From contig NZ_CP012036.1 in assembly GCF_001298445.1 (NCBI RefSeq), forward strand, positions 3,873,351-3,937,350: 64,000 nt of DNA. The letters run 5' to 3'. The DNA is from Nostoc piscinale CENA21. Its GTDB lineage: Bacteria > Cyanobacteriota > Cyanobacteriia > Cyanobacteriales > Nostocaceae. Below are positions 18,012-27,675 of the stretch, in pieces. Position 1 is the first letter of the stretch. Each line of letters begins with the position of its first letter. The notes beneath the pieces are model-generated. The model was not told the DNA's origin. It ran no database searches and saw nothing but the letters and a program-made list of their open reading frames with translations. Both the position numbers and the translations under genes were made by a program.

Positions 18012-20840
18012 ATGAAAAAAAAGCAAATGCCTTCAGTACATACGCGTTCTCTCTTCATTTTTCTGGTATTTTTGGTTTGTTTTGAAGTCAAAGGTGTTTC
18101 TGCTCAATCGCTTACGCCAGCTATGGATGGCACAGGAACAAGCGTTACTCCACATCAGGGACAGCCTAACCAACTAGATATTTCGGGAGGTACTCTCTCA
18201 GGTACTAACTTGTTTCACAGCTTTCAGCAATTTGGGTTAAAGCAGGGACAAACTGCCAATTTTTTGTCTAATCCCGGAATTGTCAACATTCTAGGTCGTG
18301 TGGTGGGCAGCAATGCCTCAATGATTAACGGGTTGATTCAAGTGACAGGTGGTAACTCTAATCTCTACCTGATGAATCCAGCCGGGATTATATTTGGTGC
18401 AAATGCAAGTTTGAATGTGCCAGCTGCCTTTACTGCAACGACTGCAAACGCAATTGGATTTGGCAATGGTTGGTTCAATGCCAATGGAGCGAATGACTAT
18501 GCCACTCTCATCGGTAATCCACATAGCTTTGCTTTTGCTACTAATCAGTCAGGGACACTGCTGAATACAGGCACCCTAGCAGTAGGACAAGGGCAGAGCC
18601 TGACGCTATTAGGTGGCACGGTAATCAATACCGGGACAGTAATGGCTCCTGGCGGTAGTATCAAAATTATGGCAGTGCCTGGGGAAAAACTCGTGCGATT
18701 AACACCAACAGGTAGTCTTTTGAGTGTAGACTTGCCACTTGAGACAAAATCTGCAATTAATAGCACATCATTCTCGCCCCTTTCATTACCAGCATTATTA
18801 ACCGGCCCAAGCGTGACAGAAGCTAGGGGTGTGAAAGTAGAGTATGGAGTAGTACATTTAATTGGAACGCCCACTGTGGTGGCTACAACGGCAGGAGCCG
18901 CCACTATTGCCGGGACAGTAAATGTGGATGCAGGAATAATTGGAAATGGTGGTCAAGTCAAGATAGATGGGCAGCAGACAACTATAACTGGCAAGATTAC
19001 TGCACAGGGCGGATTGCAAGCAGGTAATGGGGGATGGGTCGAAACTTCTGGGCAAGCTCTAGCAATTGCCCCCGTTGCTCAGGTTAGTACGCGTGCGCCG
19101 AAAGGAGAAATAGGTACTTGGCTGCTTGACCCGATAAATTTAGATGTGATAGCAACGACCGGGACGAACAGTACAGCAGATTCCACGATTACTGCCAGCA
19201 CGGTGGTAACAGCCTTAGATGTTACCAACGTGAATTTGCAAGCAACAAACAGTATTACGGTGAGTGCGCCGATTAACTCTAGTACCAATATCAACCCTGG
19301 TAACTTGACTTTGACAGCTCCGACTGTCAACCTGAACCAACCAATTATCCTTCAAGGAACTTCAATTCTCAATGGCACGGCTAACACAGTGAATGTGGGA
19401 ACAAATGGCACAGTGCAGAATGGTGTAGATGTGTCCTCTGCTGGAGGTAAGGTCAACCTAGCTGCTGCCACCTATACGCCGACACAGCAAATCCTCATTG
19501 ACAAAAATCTCACCATAAACGGAGCAGCTACAGGCACGACGACAGTTAGTGGTGCAGATGGTGTAGGAGTGATAGCGGTGAATACGGGAGCAGAGGTGAT
19601 GCTGGAGCGTTTAACTATCCGCAATGGCACAGCATTCAATGGTGGTGGTATTTACAATGCTGGTACGTTAACAGTAAACAACAGTACTCTCAGCGGCAAC
19701 TCGGCAACCTTTAATGGTGGCGGGATTTACAACGATTCTGTTGGGAATCTAACAGTTAATAACACTACGATTAACGGGAACTCAGCAGCTTTCGACGGTG
19801 GCGGGATATATAACCACTCTAGTGGAACTCTGACCGTGAGCAACAGTACTATTAGTAACAACTCGGCCACCTTCGATGGTGGTGGCATCCACAACAATTC
19901 TGGTAGCACCTTAACACTGAACAACAGTACTATTAGTGGCAATTCAGTAAGCTTTTTCAATGGCGGTGGTATCTACAATGAGGGTACGCTGAGTGTAAGT
20001 AACAGCCTAATTGCTGGGAATACTTCTCCGATTGGACGAGAAATTTACACCGCTGCCATTACTGGCACTTTCACCTCTAACCACAATCTATTTGGCTATT
20101 CTGGCGACAGCGGTGTGAATGGAGACAGTCCCAGTGTCACTGACATTGTACCCAATGTGGCACTTAACCAAATTCTTACTCCCCTTGGCGATTATGGTGG
20201 TATTACCCAAACCCATGCTCTCGTGCCAGGTAGCCCTGCTATTAACTCAGGGATCAAGATTATAGGTATCGCCACAGACCAAAGAGGAATTCTCCGTTCT
20301 ATAGGAGGCACCTCAGATATTGGTGCTTTTGAGTCTGCTGGTTACAGTCTTACCGCAGTTTCTGGTTCAGAACAACTAGCTACAGTTAATCATCCGTTTG
20401 CCACTAATCTCAAAGTGCGATTCACAGAAAATGGGTTTAGCAAACCCATTGCTGGCATTAGAATTAGCTTTTCTGCTCCCACCTCTGGGGCTTCTGCTAT
20501 CTTTGGCGAGAGTAGCCTAATAACTGACAATAATGGTGAATTATTCGTGCCTGTGACAGCAAACGGTATAGTTGGTAGATATATTATCAATGCTGCTGTA
20601 GAAAATTCGACTTCTGCTAATTTCAGCTTGGCTAATACTTCAGTAATTGATGACCCGATTCGGCTGATTCAAGATTTAGAAGGTAATACACATACCTTCA
20701 AAGAAGAAGCACTAGAAAACACAACTCCTGTATTGTGTTTCGCTAGTTCTCAAACAAATCAATCTCAGGAAAACCATCAAAAATTCCAAAATATCTCTCA
20801 GGGTGTCTCTGAATGTTTGCCTGGGTCAGGTAACAAATAA
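18012..20840 (+). CDS. Secreted TpsA-type exoprotein (filamentous hemagglutinin N-terminal domain)
   Basis: 942 aa from ATG 18012 (a GTG at 17979 would add 11 residues before the signal peptide). A signal peptide ends near VSAQ. Next is the two-partner-secretion domain (about residues 35-155; LFHSFQQFGL, FLSNPGIVNILGRV, LYLMNPAGIIFG), which a TpsB pore would recognise. The middle (about 540-680) repeats a GGGIYN...LTVNNSTLSGNSA unit, typical of Pmp-like beta helices. A choice-of-anchor-Q-like segment (PGSPAINSG...DIGAFES) and an Ig-like domain follow. No TpsB gene lies nearby. Likely a cell-surface or released adhesin. Confidence 0.85.
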   Translation: MKKKQMPSVHTRSLFIFLVFLVCFEVKGVSAQSLTPAMDGTGTSVTPHQGQPNQLDISGGTLSGTNLFHSFQQFGLKQGQTANFLSNPGIVNILGRVVGSNASMINGLIQVTGGNSNLYLMNPAGIIFGANASLNVPAAFTATTANAIGFGNGWFNANGANDYATLIGNPHSFAFATNQSGTLLNTGTLAVGQGQSLTLLGGTVINTGTVMAPGGSIKIMAVPGEKLVRLTPTGSLLSVDLPLETKSAINSTSFSPLSLPALLTGPSVTEARGVKVEYGVVHLIGTPTVVATTAGAATIAGTVNVDAGIIGNGGQVKIDGQQTTITGKITAQGGLQAGNGGWVETSGQALAIAPVAQVSTRAPKGEIGTWLLDPINLDVIATTGTNSTADSTITASTVVTALDVTNVNLQATNSITVSAPINSSTNINPGNLTLTAPTVNLNQPIILQGTSILNGTANTVNVGTNGTVQNGVDVSSAGGKVNLAAATYTPTQQILIDKNLTINGAATGTTTVSGADGVGVIAVNTGAEVMLERLTIRNGTAFNGGGIYNAGTLTVNNSTLSGNSATFNGGGIYNDSVGNLTVNNTTINGNSAAFDGGGIYNHSSGTLTVSNSTISNNSATFDGGGIHNNSGSTLTLNNSTISGNSVSFFNGGGIYNEGTLSVSNSLIAGNTSPIGREIYTAAITGTFTSNHNLFGYSGDSGVNGDSPSVTDIVPNVALNQILTPLGDYGGITQTHALVPGSPAINSGIKIIGIATDQRGILRSIGGTSDIGAFESAGYSLTAVSGSEQLATVNHPFATNLKVRFTENGFSKPIAGIRISFSAPTSGASAIFGESSLITDNNGELFVPVTANGIVGRYIINAAVENSTSANFSLANTSVIDDPIRLIQDLEGNTHTFKEEALENTTPVLCFASSQTNQSQENHQKFQNISQGVSECLPGSGNK

Positions 20841-20850
20841 CGGAAGTAAA

Positions 20851-20899
20851 CTTCGACAAGATTTTCAAATAAAAAGGTTAATCAGCTTTTTAATCGAAG
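20851..20899 (+). terminator. Possible terminator after the TpsA-like gene
   Basis: Outer arms CTTCGA/TCGAAG (20851-20856 with 20894-20899) enclose a smaller AAAAAG/CTTTTT pair. It begins 10 bases after the stop codon. The stem is AT-rich, so the call is weak. Confidence 0.35.
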
Positions 20900-21007
20900 A
20901 TAAGAACAGGGAGCAACAATATGATTTTGAACATCAAATGTCTACATTTGCAAACTTGAAGCTTTAACTACCTTCACTTTGTGTCTTTGGGATAGCCACC
21001 ATTGAGT

Positions 21008-21187
21008 AAGGAAGTTATGCAGTATTGGCGGATGAAAGCGTCACTATTGAAGAATTTGTTCCAGTAAACAGATTTTTTCTGGAATTAATTTTCTTACTTG
21101 CACCATATTTTATAAGTAAATATATACAATTTTCGCACCATGATTATTGTAATTGTGTTGGATTTTACCAAAAATATTTCTGTTTAG
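21008..21187 (+). repeat. Duplicated element with small ORF, copy 2
   Basis: Matches 11214-11533 in two blocks, without the middle insert found there. The TTG-started frame (21025-21252) keeps MADES...VNRFFLELIFLLAPY, one predicted membrane helix, and then diverges. A TAA lies just before the ribosome-binding-like AAGGAAG, so the unit cannot be part of a longer upstream gene here. Confidence 0.55.
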
Positions 21188-21260
21188 TTCCTAAAACACC
21201 AGTAATTATGAGCTATAGTGAACTTCTCGCTGTTTTTAATACTGAGAGGTAAGTCATACT

Positions 21261-21684
21261 ATGCGTTATTTATCACTTTATTTTTTCGGTATCTTAACGG
21301 TTATCAGTTTTAGTGGTAATACTGTGTCCCAGGCAAATACACAAACCCAACCGACAAAAACATATTTAGCACAAAAACCCAACTGTAATGACCCGCAAAC
21401 TCAATTAGATATTAATATCTGCTCACAGTTGTCATATCAAAATGCTGATAAAAAAATTGAACCAAGTTTATAAACAACTGTTACCAAAATTGTCAAAGAC
21501 TAGACAGCAAAAATTAATTGCTGCACAGTTAGCTTGGATTAAGTTTCGTGACGCTAGTTGTGAGTTTGAAAGAAGCGCATACGAAGGGGGAAGTATTGCA
21601 CCTGCGATTTATGCTGGCTGCTTAGAAGAAGCCACAAAACAGCGGACTCAACAATTACGCGAGTATCTTCAACATGATGGTTGA
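21261..21684 (+). pseudogene. LprI-like (DUF1311) secreted protein, frameshifted
   Basis: The joined product is about 140 aa: a signal peptide (about 25 residues), a linker, then the LprI-like domain with its characteristic Cys positions (PNCNDPQTQLDINIC, RDASCEFE, YAGCLEE). Such domains occur in lysozyme-inhibitor-like periplasmic proteins; the function here is unproven. A 7-A run at 21450-21456 has one base too many; removing it joins NADKK to LNQVYKQLLPKL in one frame. Confidence 0.75.
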
Positions 21685-22115
21685 TAACTATTAGGCTTAT
21701 GCTTGAACAAAGGAGGCAAGGTAGACAAGGAAGATAGGGGAGACAAGGTAGACAAGGTAGACAAGGGAGAGAGAAATTTGTTAATTGCTATAGAAGCAGA
21801 AGCTATAAGAAAAAAGTAAGCTAATCGTCATTTAAATTGCACTATGTTTAATGGTAAATAAAGCTCCAAACCCTCTCCCTTGCTCCCTGCCCCCCTGCGG
21901 TTTCCATGTGCAGAATAAATGTTTAACAGCTTATTTTATGAAGCAGTTTTGTGCTGGGATGCTTAACTTAAACGAGTAACAGTTGTTTTGTTAAAAAATG
22001 TAAATGAAATTCAAGCTAAAATTGCGTTTAATTAAGCGATTGCAATGCGGGAAGTCACTCACTGCGGTAGTCTAGATGAATGTGAATGTATCGCCTGGTT
22101 TGACATAACGTTATT
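21685..22115. other. Repeat-bearing intergenic region upstream of hemC
   Basis: Bases about 21715-21770 are a degenerate tandem repeat of an AAGGTAGAC-type unit. No coding sequence is seen. The remainder is AT-rich and should contain the hemC promoter, which I cannot place. Confidence 0.45.
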
Positions 22116-23088
22116 ATGACTTCAGTTGTTTCCAGTGCAACCCGCACGATTCGTATTGGTTCTCGTAAAAGTCAACTTGCTCTAGTTCAAACATACTGGG
22201 TAAGAGAGCAACTACAAAAAAAGTTTCCCAGATATCAATTTTGAAGTCCACACCATGTCTACCCAAGGCGACAAAATCCTGGATGTAGCGTTGGCGAAGA
22301 TTGGCGATAAAGGACTATTTACAAAAGAACTAGAAGTGGGAATGATCAACAAAGAAATTGACTTTGCGGTTCATTCCCTCAAGGATCTGCCGACTAATTT
22401 ACCAGAAGGCTTGACCCTAGCGGCAATTACCGAACGGGAAAACCCCGCAGATGCTTTAGTTGTGCATGAAAAGTACAAAGACAAGCAAATTGACACTTTG
22501 CCAGAGGGTGCAGTGATTGGCACATCCTCATTGCGACGTTTAGCACAGTTACGCAATCGCTTTCCCCACTTTACCTTTAAAGATGTGCGCGGTAACTTGA
22601 ATACCCGCTTGGCAAAACTCGATGCTGGCGAATACGATGCCCTGATTTTAGCAGCTGCTGGGTTACAACGTTTGGGTATGGGCGATCGCGTTCATCAAAT
22701 TATCCCCAAAGAAATTTCTCTGCACGCTGTCGGACAAGGTGCATTAGGGATAGAATGCCGCGCTGATGACCAAGATTTGATATCTTTACTCAAGGCCATT
22801 GAACATCCCGAAACCCGCGATCGTTGTTTAGCAGAAAGAGCATTCTTACGTGACTTGGAAGGTGGTTGTCAAGTACCCATCGGTGTAAATACAGAAATTG
22901 TTGATGGTAATTTAACATTAACAGGTGTAGTTGCCAGTGTAAATGGTCAACAACTTGTTAAAGATACCGTCACAGGGTTAGCCAGCAACGCCGAAGCATT
23001 GGGGACAGAATTAGCCAACCGCCTGCGGGAACAAGGCGCGCAAGAAATTCTTGAGCAAATCTTTGCTGAAATCCAACGCGGTTCTTAG
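22116..23088 (+). pseudogene. hemC: Porphobilinogen deaminase (hydroxymethylbilane synthase), frameshifted
   Basis: HemC joins four porphobilinogen molecules into hydroxymethylbilane on the route to haem and chlorophyll. The product would be about 323 aa, normal length. IRIGSRKSQLALVQT is the family N-terminus; GDKGLFTKELE, the basic substrate-binding segments and GGCQVPIG (cofactor-binding Cys near 250) are all present. A 7-A run at 22216-22222 has one base too many: removing one A gives QLQKSFPDINFEVHT and continues in frame. Because the gene is essential in a phototroph, a sequencing error is the most likely cause. Confidence 0.93.
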
Positions 23089-23233
23089 GATACTGGCAAA
23101 CAGATGTGGTTAGATAAGAATTGAGTTTCAAGGATGAAGTGTAAAGGATCAAGATTCGTTGATTAAACTGCCTTTATACTTCAGACTTCAGACTTGTGAA
23201 AATATAGGCAGAACCGGGGAAACAACAAAGACC

Positions 23234-24656
23234 ATGCGGATTCTATTCGTTGCAGCAGAAGCAGCTCCCGTTGCGAAAGTAGGAGGAATGGGTGATGTTG
23301 TGGGAGCATTACCTAAAGTCTTGAGAGAAATGGGGCATGATGTCCGCATATTCTTGCCTTACTACGGGTTTTTACCAGACAAAATGGAAATCCCCAAAGA
23401 CCCGATTTGGTGGGGATACGCCATGTTTCAAGACTTTGCAGTTTATGAAAGTGTGCTGCCCGGTACTGATGTGCCTTTGTATTTATTTGGACATCCTGTA
23501 TTTAATCCCCGCCGCATTTATTCGGGAGAAGACGAAGATTGGCGATTCACTTTTTTTTGCTAATGGTGCGGCTGAGTTCTGCTGGAATTACTGGAAGCCA
23601 GACATTATCCACTGTCACGACTGGCATACAGGCATGATACCCGTGTGGATGCACCAATCGCCAGATATCACCACGGTGTTTACAATACATAACCTGGCTT
23701 ATCAAGGGCCGTGGCGTTGGTATCTAGAGAAAATTACTTGGTGTCCCTGGTATATGCAAGGACACAACACAATGGCAGCAGCAGTACAATTTGCTGACAG
23801 GGTAAATACCGTTTCCCCAACTTATGCCGAACAAATCAAAACACCAGCTTATGGTGAAACCATCGAAGGTTTGCTGTCATTCATCAGTGGGAAGTTATCA
23901 GGAATTGTCAATGGTATAGATACTGATGTTTACAACCCAGCCGATGATAAATATATTGCACAGACATTCACTCCTGACACGATAGATCAGCGTAAGAAAA
24001 ATAAAGTGGCATTACAAGAAGAAATGGGGTTAGAGGTCAACTCTCAAGCCTTTTTAATCGGGATGGTGAGCCGATTAGTCGAGCAGAAAGGCTTGGATTT
24101 GGTCATTCAAATTTTAGACCGCTTCATGGCTTATACAGATGCCCAATTTGTGTTGTTAGGGACAGGCGATCGCTATTATGAAACTCAAATGTGGCAATTA
24201 GCATCCCGCTACCCCGGACGTATGGCAACTTACCTGTTATATAACGATGCCCTTTCCCGCCGGATTTATGCTGGTACTGATGCCTTTTTAATGCCCAGCC
24301 GTTTTGAACCCTGCGGTATCAGCCAAATGATGGCAATGCGCTATGGTTCTGTTCCCATTGTCCGCCGCACTGGGGGATTAGTTGACACCGTATCCCACCA
24401 CGACCCCATCAACGAAGCGGGTACAGGTTATTGCTTCGACCGCTACGAACCATTGGATCTGTTTACCTGTATGATTCGCGCTTGGGAAGGTTTTCGTTAC
24501 AAACCCCAGTGGAAGGAACTGCAAAAACGCGGCATGAATCAAGACTTTAGCTGGTATCGCTCTGCCAAGCAGTACGATCAGCTGTATCGTTCCATGTATG
24601 GTTTACCAGACCCAGAGGAACAAGCACCACAGCCAGAGTTAGTTTTGAATCAGTAG
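23234..24656 (+). pseudogene. glgA: Glycogen (starch) synthase, frameshifted
   Basis: GlgA (GT5 family) adds glucose from ADP-glucose to glycogen. The joined product is about 473 aa, normal. The start ATG at 23234 gives MRILFVAAEAAPVAKVGGMGD, with the KxGG ADP-glucose motif. The C-terminal domain has SRFEPCGISQMMAMRYG and RRTGGLVDTV. A run of eight T at 23551-23558 has one base too many; taking one away joins WRFTFF to ANGAAEFCWN. Upstream hemC is on the same strand, 145 bases away. Likely a functional gene with a base-calling error. Confidence 0.92.
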
Positions 24657-24741
24657 TTTTAAACGCAAAGTCACGCAGAGGTTAACGCAGAGGAAGACAA
24701 AGTTTTGTTTTTCATCTGCGTTTAGTTATTCTCCAAATACA

Positions 24742-25719
24742 ATGACCGAGGAACTCCAAAGAGCCGATAATGATTCGCCGTGGAAAGAAATATTAGAAGC
24801 ATACTTTCCCCAAGCGATGCAATTTTTCTTCCCCCAAACAGCCGCACTCCTTAATTGGGAACGTCCCCACGAATTTCTCGACAAGGAATTTCAACAAATC
24901 GCCCGCGAAGCCGAACTTGGAAGAAGATACGCAGATAAATTAGTCAAAGTTTGGCAAATTGACGGGGAAGAAGTTTGGCTGTTAATTCATGTCGAAATTC
25001 AGGCGAAACCAGAAGATAACTTCGCTGAAAGGATGTTTTTGTACAACCTGCGAATTTTTGATAAATTTGCCAAACCAGCCATCAGCCTAGCTATTTTATG
25101 TGATGCTGATTCCACTTGGAGACCGAATCAATACAGTTACAATTATCCTGATTGCAGTTTGGTTTTTCAATTCGGCACTGTCAAATTACTGGATTATCAA
25201 AATCACTGGACAGAATTAGAAACCAGCGATAACCCTTTTGCAACAGTTGTCATGGCGCATTTAAAAACGCAGCAAACCAGCAAACAGCCAGGAGAACGGA
25301 AAAATTGGAAATTCAGCTTAATTCGGCGACTATATGAACAAGGGTTAGCAGAAAGAGATATTCGTAACCTCTATCGTTTTATCGATTGGGTTATGATTTT
25401 ACCAAAAGCATTAGAAGCAGAATTTTGGCAAGACTTTAAGTTATTCGAGCAGGAGCTTACTATGCCTTACATAACTACAGGCGAGCGCATTGGCTACGAG
25501 CGAGGCAAGGAAGAAGGAAAACAAGAAGGCAAACAAGAACAAACACAAGCACTTATTTTAAGACAACTACAAAGAAGGGTAGGCAATTTACCCGACGAAG
25601 TTCGTCAACAAGTTCAAAATCTTTCTTTAGAACAATTGGAAGCACTGAGTGAGGCTTTATTGGATTTTAGTGCGATCGCTGATTTACTCAACTGGTTACA
25701 AGCAAATCAAACAGCATAG
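24742..25719 (+). CDS. Rpn/PD-(D/E)XK transposase-like protein with DUF4351
   Basis: 325 aa. The N-terminal 120 residues match the Rpn-like nuclease fold (VWLLIHVEIQAKPED holds the E-x-Q-type core). A charged EGKQEGKQEQ linker near residue 262 joins a C-terminal DUF4351 helical region (LILRQLQRRVGNLP...LSLEQLEALSEALLDF). Members occur in high copy in cyanobacteria; related Rpn proteins promote RecA-independent DNA exchange. It lies 86 bases after glgA, after a short CACGCAGAGG-type repeat. The role here is unknown. Confidence 0.85.
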   Translation: MTEELQRADNDSPWKEILEAYFPQAMQFFFPQTAALLNWERPHEFLDKEFQQIAREAELGRRYADKLVKVWQIDGEEVWLLIHVEIQAKPEDNFAERMFLYNLRIFDKFAKPAISLAILCDADSTWRPNQYSYNYPDCSLVFQFGTVKLLDYQNHWTELETSDNPFATVVMAHLKTQQTSKQPGERKNWKFSLIRRLYEQGLAERDIRNLYRFIDWVMILPKALEAEFWQDFKLFEQELTMPYITTGERIGYERGKEEGKQEGKQEQTQALILRQLQRRVGNLPDEVRQQVQNLSLEQLEALSEALLDFSAIADLLNWLQANQTA

Positions 25720-25733
25720 TTTAAGTTTTGTAA

Positions 25734-26333
25734 CTAATAGAAGTAAAAAATAATTCTCACTTCTTTTGGTGAACCTAAAAGTAATAATTCTCCAAAAAAA
25801 TAATTAATAAATTCAGAACCAACAAACTCTCTATAACTTTCTACCCAACTGACTTGTACAATATCCGATTTAGGAAGATAATTCGAGTTTAGAGCATAGC
25901 AGTGCGCGTTTTCTGGCCATTGTTCGTGAGGAAATGGTTGATTACTAGAAAACAAATTCGCGTACTGTGGTTCAACCAAGCCGTAGAATGTAATAGGTTG
26001 TTCCCAATCAAAATTGATCAGTTCTTGAACCAAAAGCCAAGACGCATTCCAACAATCATCATCTTCAATATAAGTTTGTAATAAAGGTGAAAGGTCTTTT
26101 GGCAGACCTCGTGGTCGAGAAATCGGTCTGACATCTGCACCATATTGCAAAAATCTTTCTCGGCGCACACCTGCTAGAACAGTAAAAAACTCATAATGTC
26201 TGCCGATATCTATTATTTTTAGAGGTGATAACTCTACGGTAAACTGTTTTAGACCCCGACCTTTTGGTTTTAGTACTGCTGACCATTGTCCATCTTGTAA
26301 GTATTCTGCCAATAATCTGATATCAGTACCCAT
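25734..26333 (-). CDS. Hypothetical protein, phage-type family
   Basis: 199 aa. The start MGTDIRLLAEYLQDGQW and the later RxxFFTVLAGVR, RPISRPRGLPKDLSP segments resemble a small unnamed family found in phages and scattered bacteria, seen here from sequence style only. It is soluble, with no signal peptide. It is convergent with the DUF4351 gene (14 bases between stops). Confidence 0.65.
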   Translation of the reverse strand: MGTDIRLLAEYLQDGQWSAVLKPKGRGLKQFTVELSPLKIIDIGRHYEFFTVLAGVRRERFLQYGADVRPISRPRGLPKDLSPLLQTYIEDDDCWNASWLLVQELINFDWEQPITFYGLVEPQYANLFSSNQPFPHEQWPENAHCYALNSNYLPKSDIVQVSWVESYREFVGSEFINYFFGELLLLGSPKEVRIIFYFY

Positions 26334-26378
26334 AATTTATGTAGGGCTTGCTGAAAAAATAATAAGAAGCTAGATAAG

Positions 26379-26787
26379 TTAAAATGGCTCAAAACAGTCA
26401 TATGTTCTCTGACGAATTATTTTGCCATCCTCAAATTCAATAAATTGAGCAAAATAGGCTTTCATCTGTCCCCCGGATGGAATCTGTCCAATTGGAACTG
26501 CTATTTTCGCTGTCCATATTGTTTCTAAAATTACTGTATTGCCTAGAACATAGGATTTTTGGATATCATATTTTTGGCTGATTATAATTTTTTTTTCCTC
26601 TTAATGAAGCTTCTTTTAAATCATCTAAATTTCTTCTAGCTCCATTAGGTATTAAGCGATTAGGATACTCTATTTGCTCAACTGATTCCGAATAATAAAT
26701 AGCCAGTTCATCCGCTACTTTTCCCTCTTCTATAGCCTGAAGGTAATTTTTGGCAATTGTTAAAATATCTTGTTGTTTAGTTGTCAT
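26379..26787 (-). pseudogene. SnoaL/NTF2-like protein, frameshifted
   Basis: The joined product is about 135 aa, fitting an NTF2-like alpha+beta barrel: helical start (ILTIAKNYLQAIEEG), then strands ending in AYFAQFIEFEDGKIIRQRTYDCF, the normal SnoaL finish. Such domains bind or isomerise small molecules. A 9-base run at 26588-26596 has one base too many; removing one joins SLRGKK to IIISQKYDIQ. Upstream on the same strand is the DinB-family gene. Confidence 0.72.
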
Positions 26788-26925
26788 ATTTGTTCGTATT
26801 AATTATTACAAGTTTATGACCATTACAATTGAGATTAAATATTTCCTTAATTCATCAGAGGTAAGAAAATTTCATATAGCTCTTGGTCAAACTCTAACCT
26901 ATCGGACAGTGCTGAAAGTATAGGT

Positions 26926-27487
26926 TTAAATCGTATCTTTTACAAAGTTATACATAGCAAGAAAATCTGTAATTCCATAATCTCGACCAAGCTGGGAGAA
27001 AAGCGTCGTCACTTGACCACGGTGGTGGGTTTGGTGATTAAAAAAATGAGTCAATCCAAACCATAGAGAATGCTTTAGCTCAATCTCGCGGGTAGAATTA
27101 AAATACTGCAAGTTCGCTAAAAGCATCTCTGGTTCAAGTTCCCCCAGCCATTTTTCTATTACTTGATCTGTTTCCATTCGCTCATGATGTAGCTCTATAA
27201 AGTCAGCATAAAGTATTTGTCCCAAAGACTGTAACTCAAACACAAGCTTCGCATTCTGCAAAGCCTTAAATGTATAGCCAGTTCCCGTAGCAAACCTTCC
27301 CAGCCACACTCGATCGGTTAGAAGAAGATGATTCAGCGTTCCATGAATTGATTTAAAAAAATGTTCCTAGATCGCGCTGTCTTTCTTCTTGTGAAAGCGA
27401 GGCTGTAAGCTCATAAATGTGATTGTTGACCCATGAATTGTATTGTGCCATCAAGCGGAACTGACTAAGGTGAATCGAGTTTGACAT
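26926..27487 (-). pseudogene. DinB-family protein, frameshifted
   Basis: The joined product is about 186 aa, a four-helix bundle. Metal-site histidines are visible in SIHGTLNHLLLTD (N-terminal) and in FNHQTHHRGQ (C-terminal), the normal DinB/YfiT pattern for thiol transferases or metal-dependent hydrolases. ATG at 27487 is the natural start (MSNSIHLSQFRLMAQYN). A 7-base run at 27355-27361 has one base too many; removing one restores the frame at GTFFKSIHG. Confidence 0.82.
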
Positions 27488-27634
27488 TGTTAATAATCCT
27501 CTTTGTGAAGGAAAATATCTACTCTACCAAGCACCCTACAGATAATACCAATTTAAAATTTCAAAGTCATAATTTGATTTCTAGTTGGTGCATAGTTTGC
27601 CTATAGTTTGCCTGTGCGCGAGACAAAATAATAT

Positions 27635-27665
27635 GGGGAGTTGCATATTTGAACCATGCAACCCC
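27635..27665 (-). terminator. Hairpin after wecB
   Basis: On the minus strand GGGGTTGCAT pairs with ATGCAACTCCCC with small bulges, starting 11 bases after the stop codon. There is no long T-run, so it may protect the 3' end rather than terminate. Confidence 0.4.
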
Positions 27666-27675
27666 TTAATTCTGC

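Noticed and set aside
18545..18904. 119-codon minus-strand ORF inside the TpsA-like gene
   Set aside because: It is an antisense reading of a repeat-rich, glycine/threonine/alanine-rich coding sequence; Val/Pro-rich shadows are usual there.
24661..24720. CACGCAGAGG-type repeats as a possible CRISPR array
   Set aside because: The units are short and adjacent without uniform spacers; this is a common cyanobacterial intergenic motif, not a repeat-spacer array.
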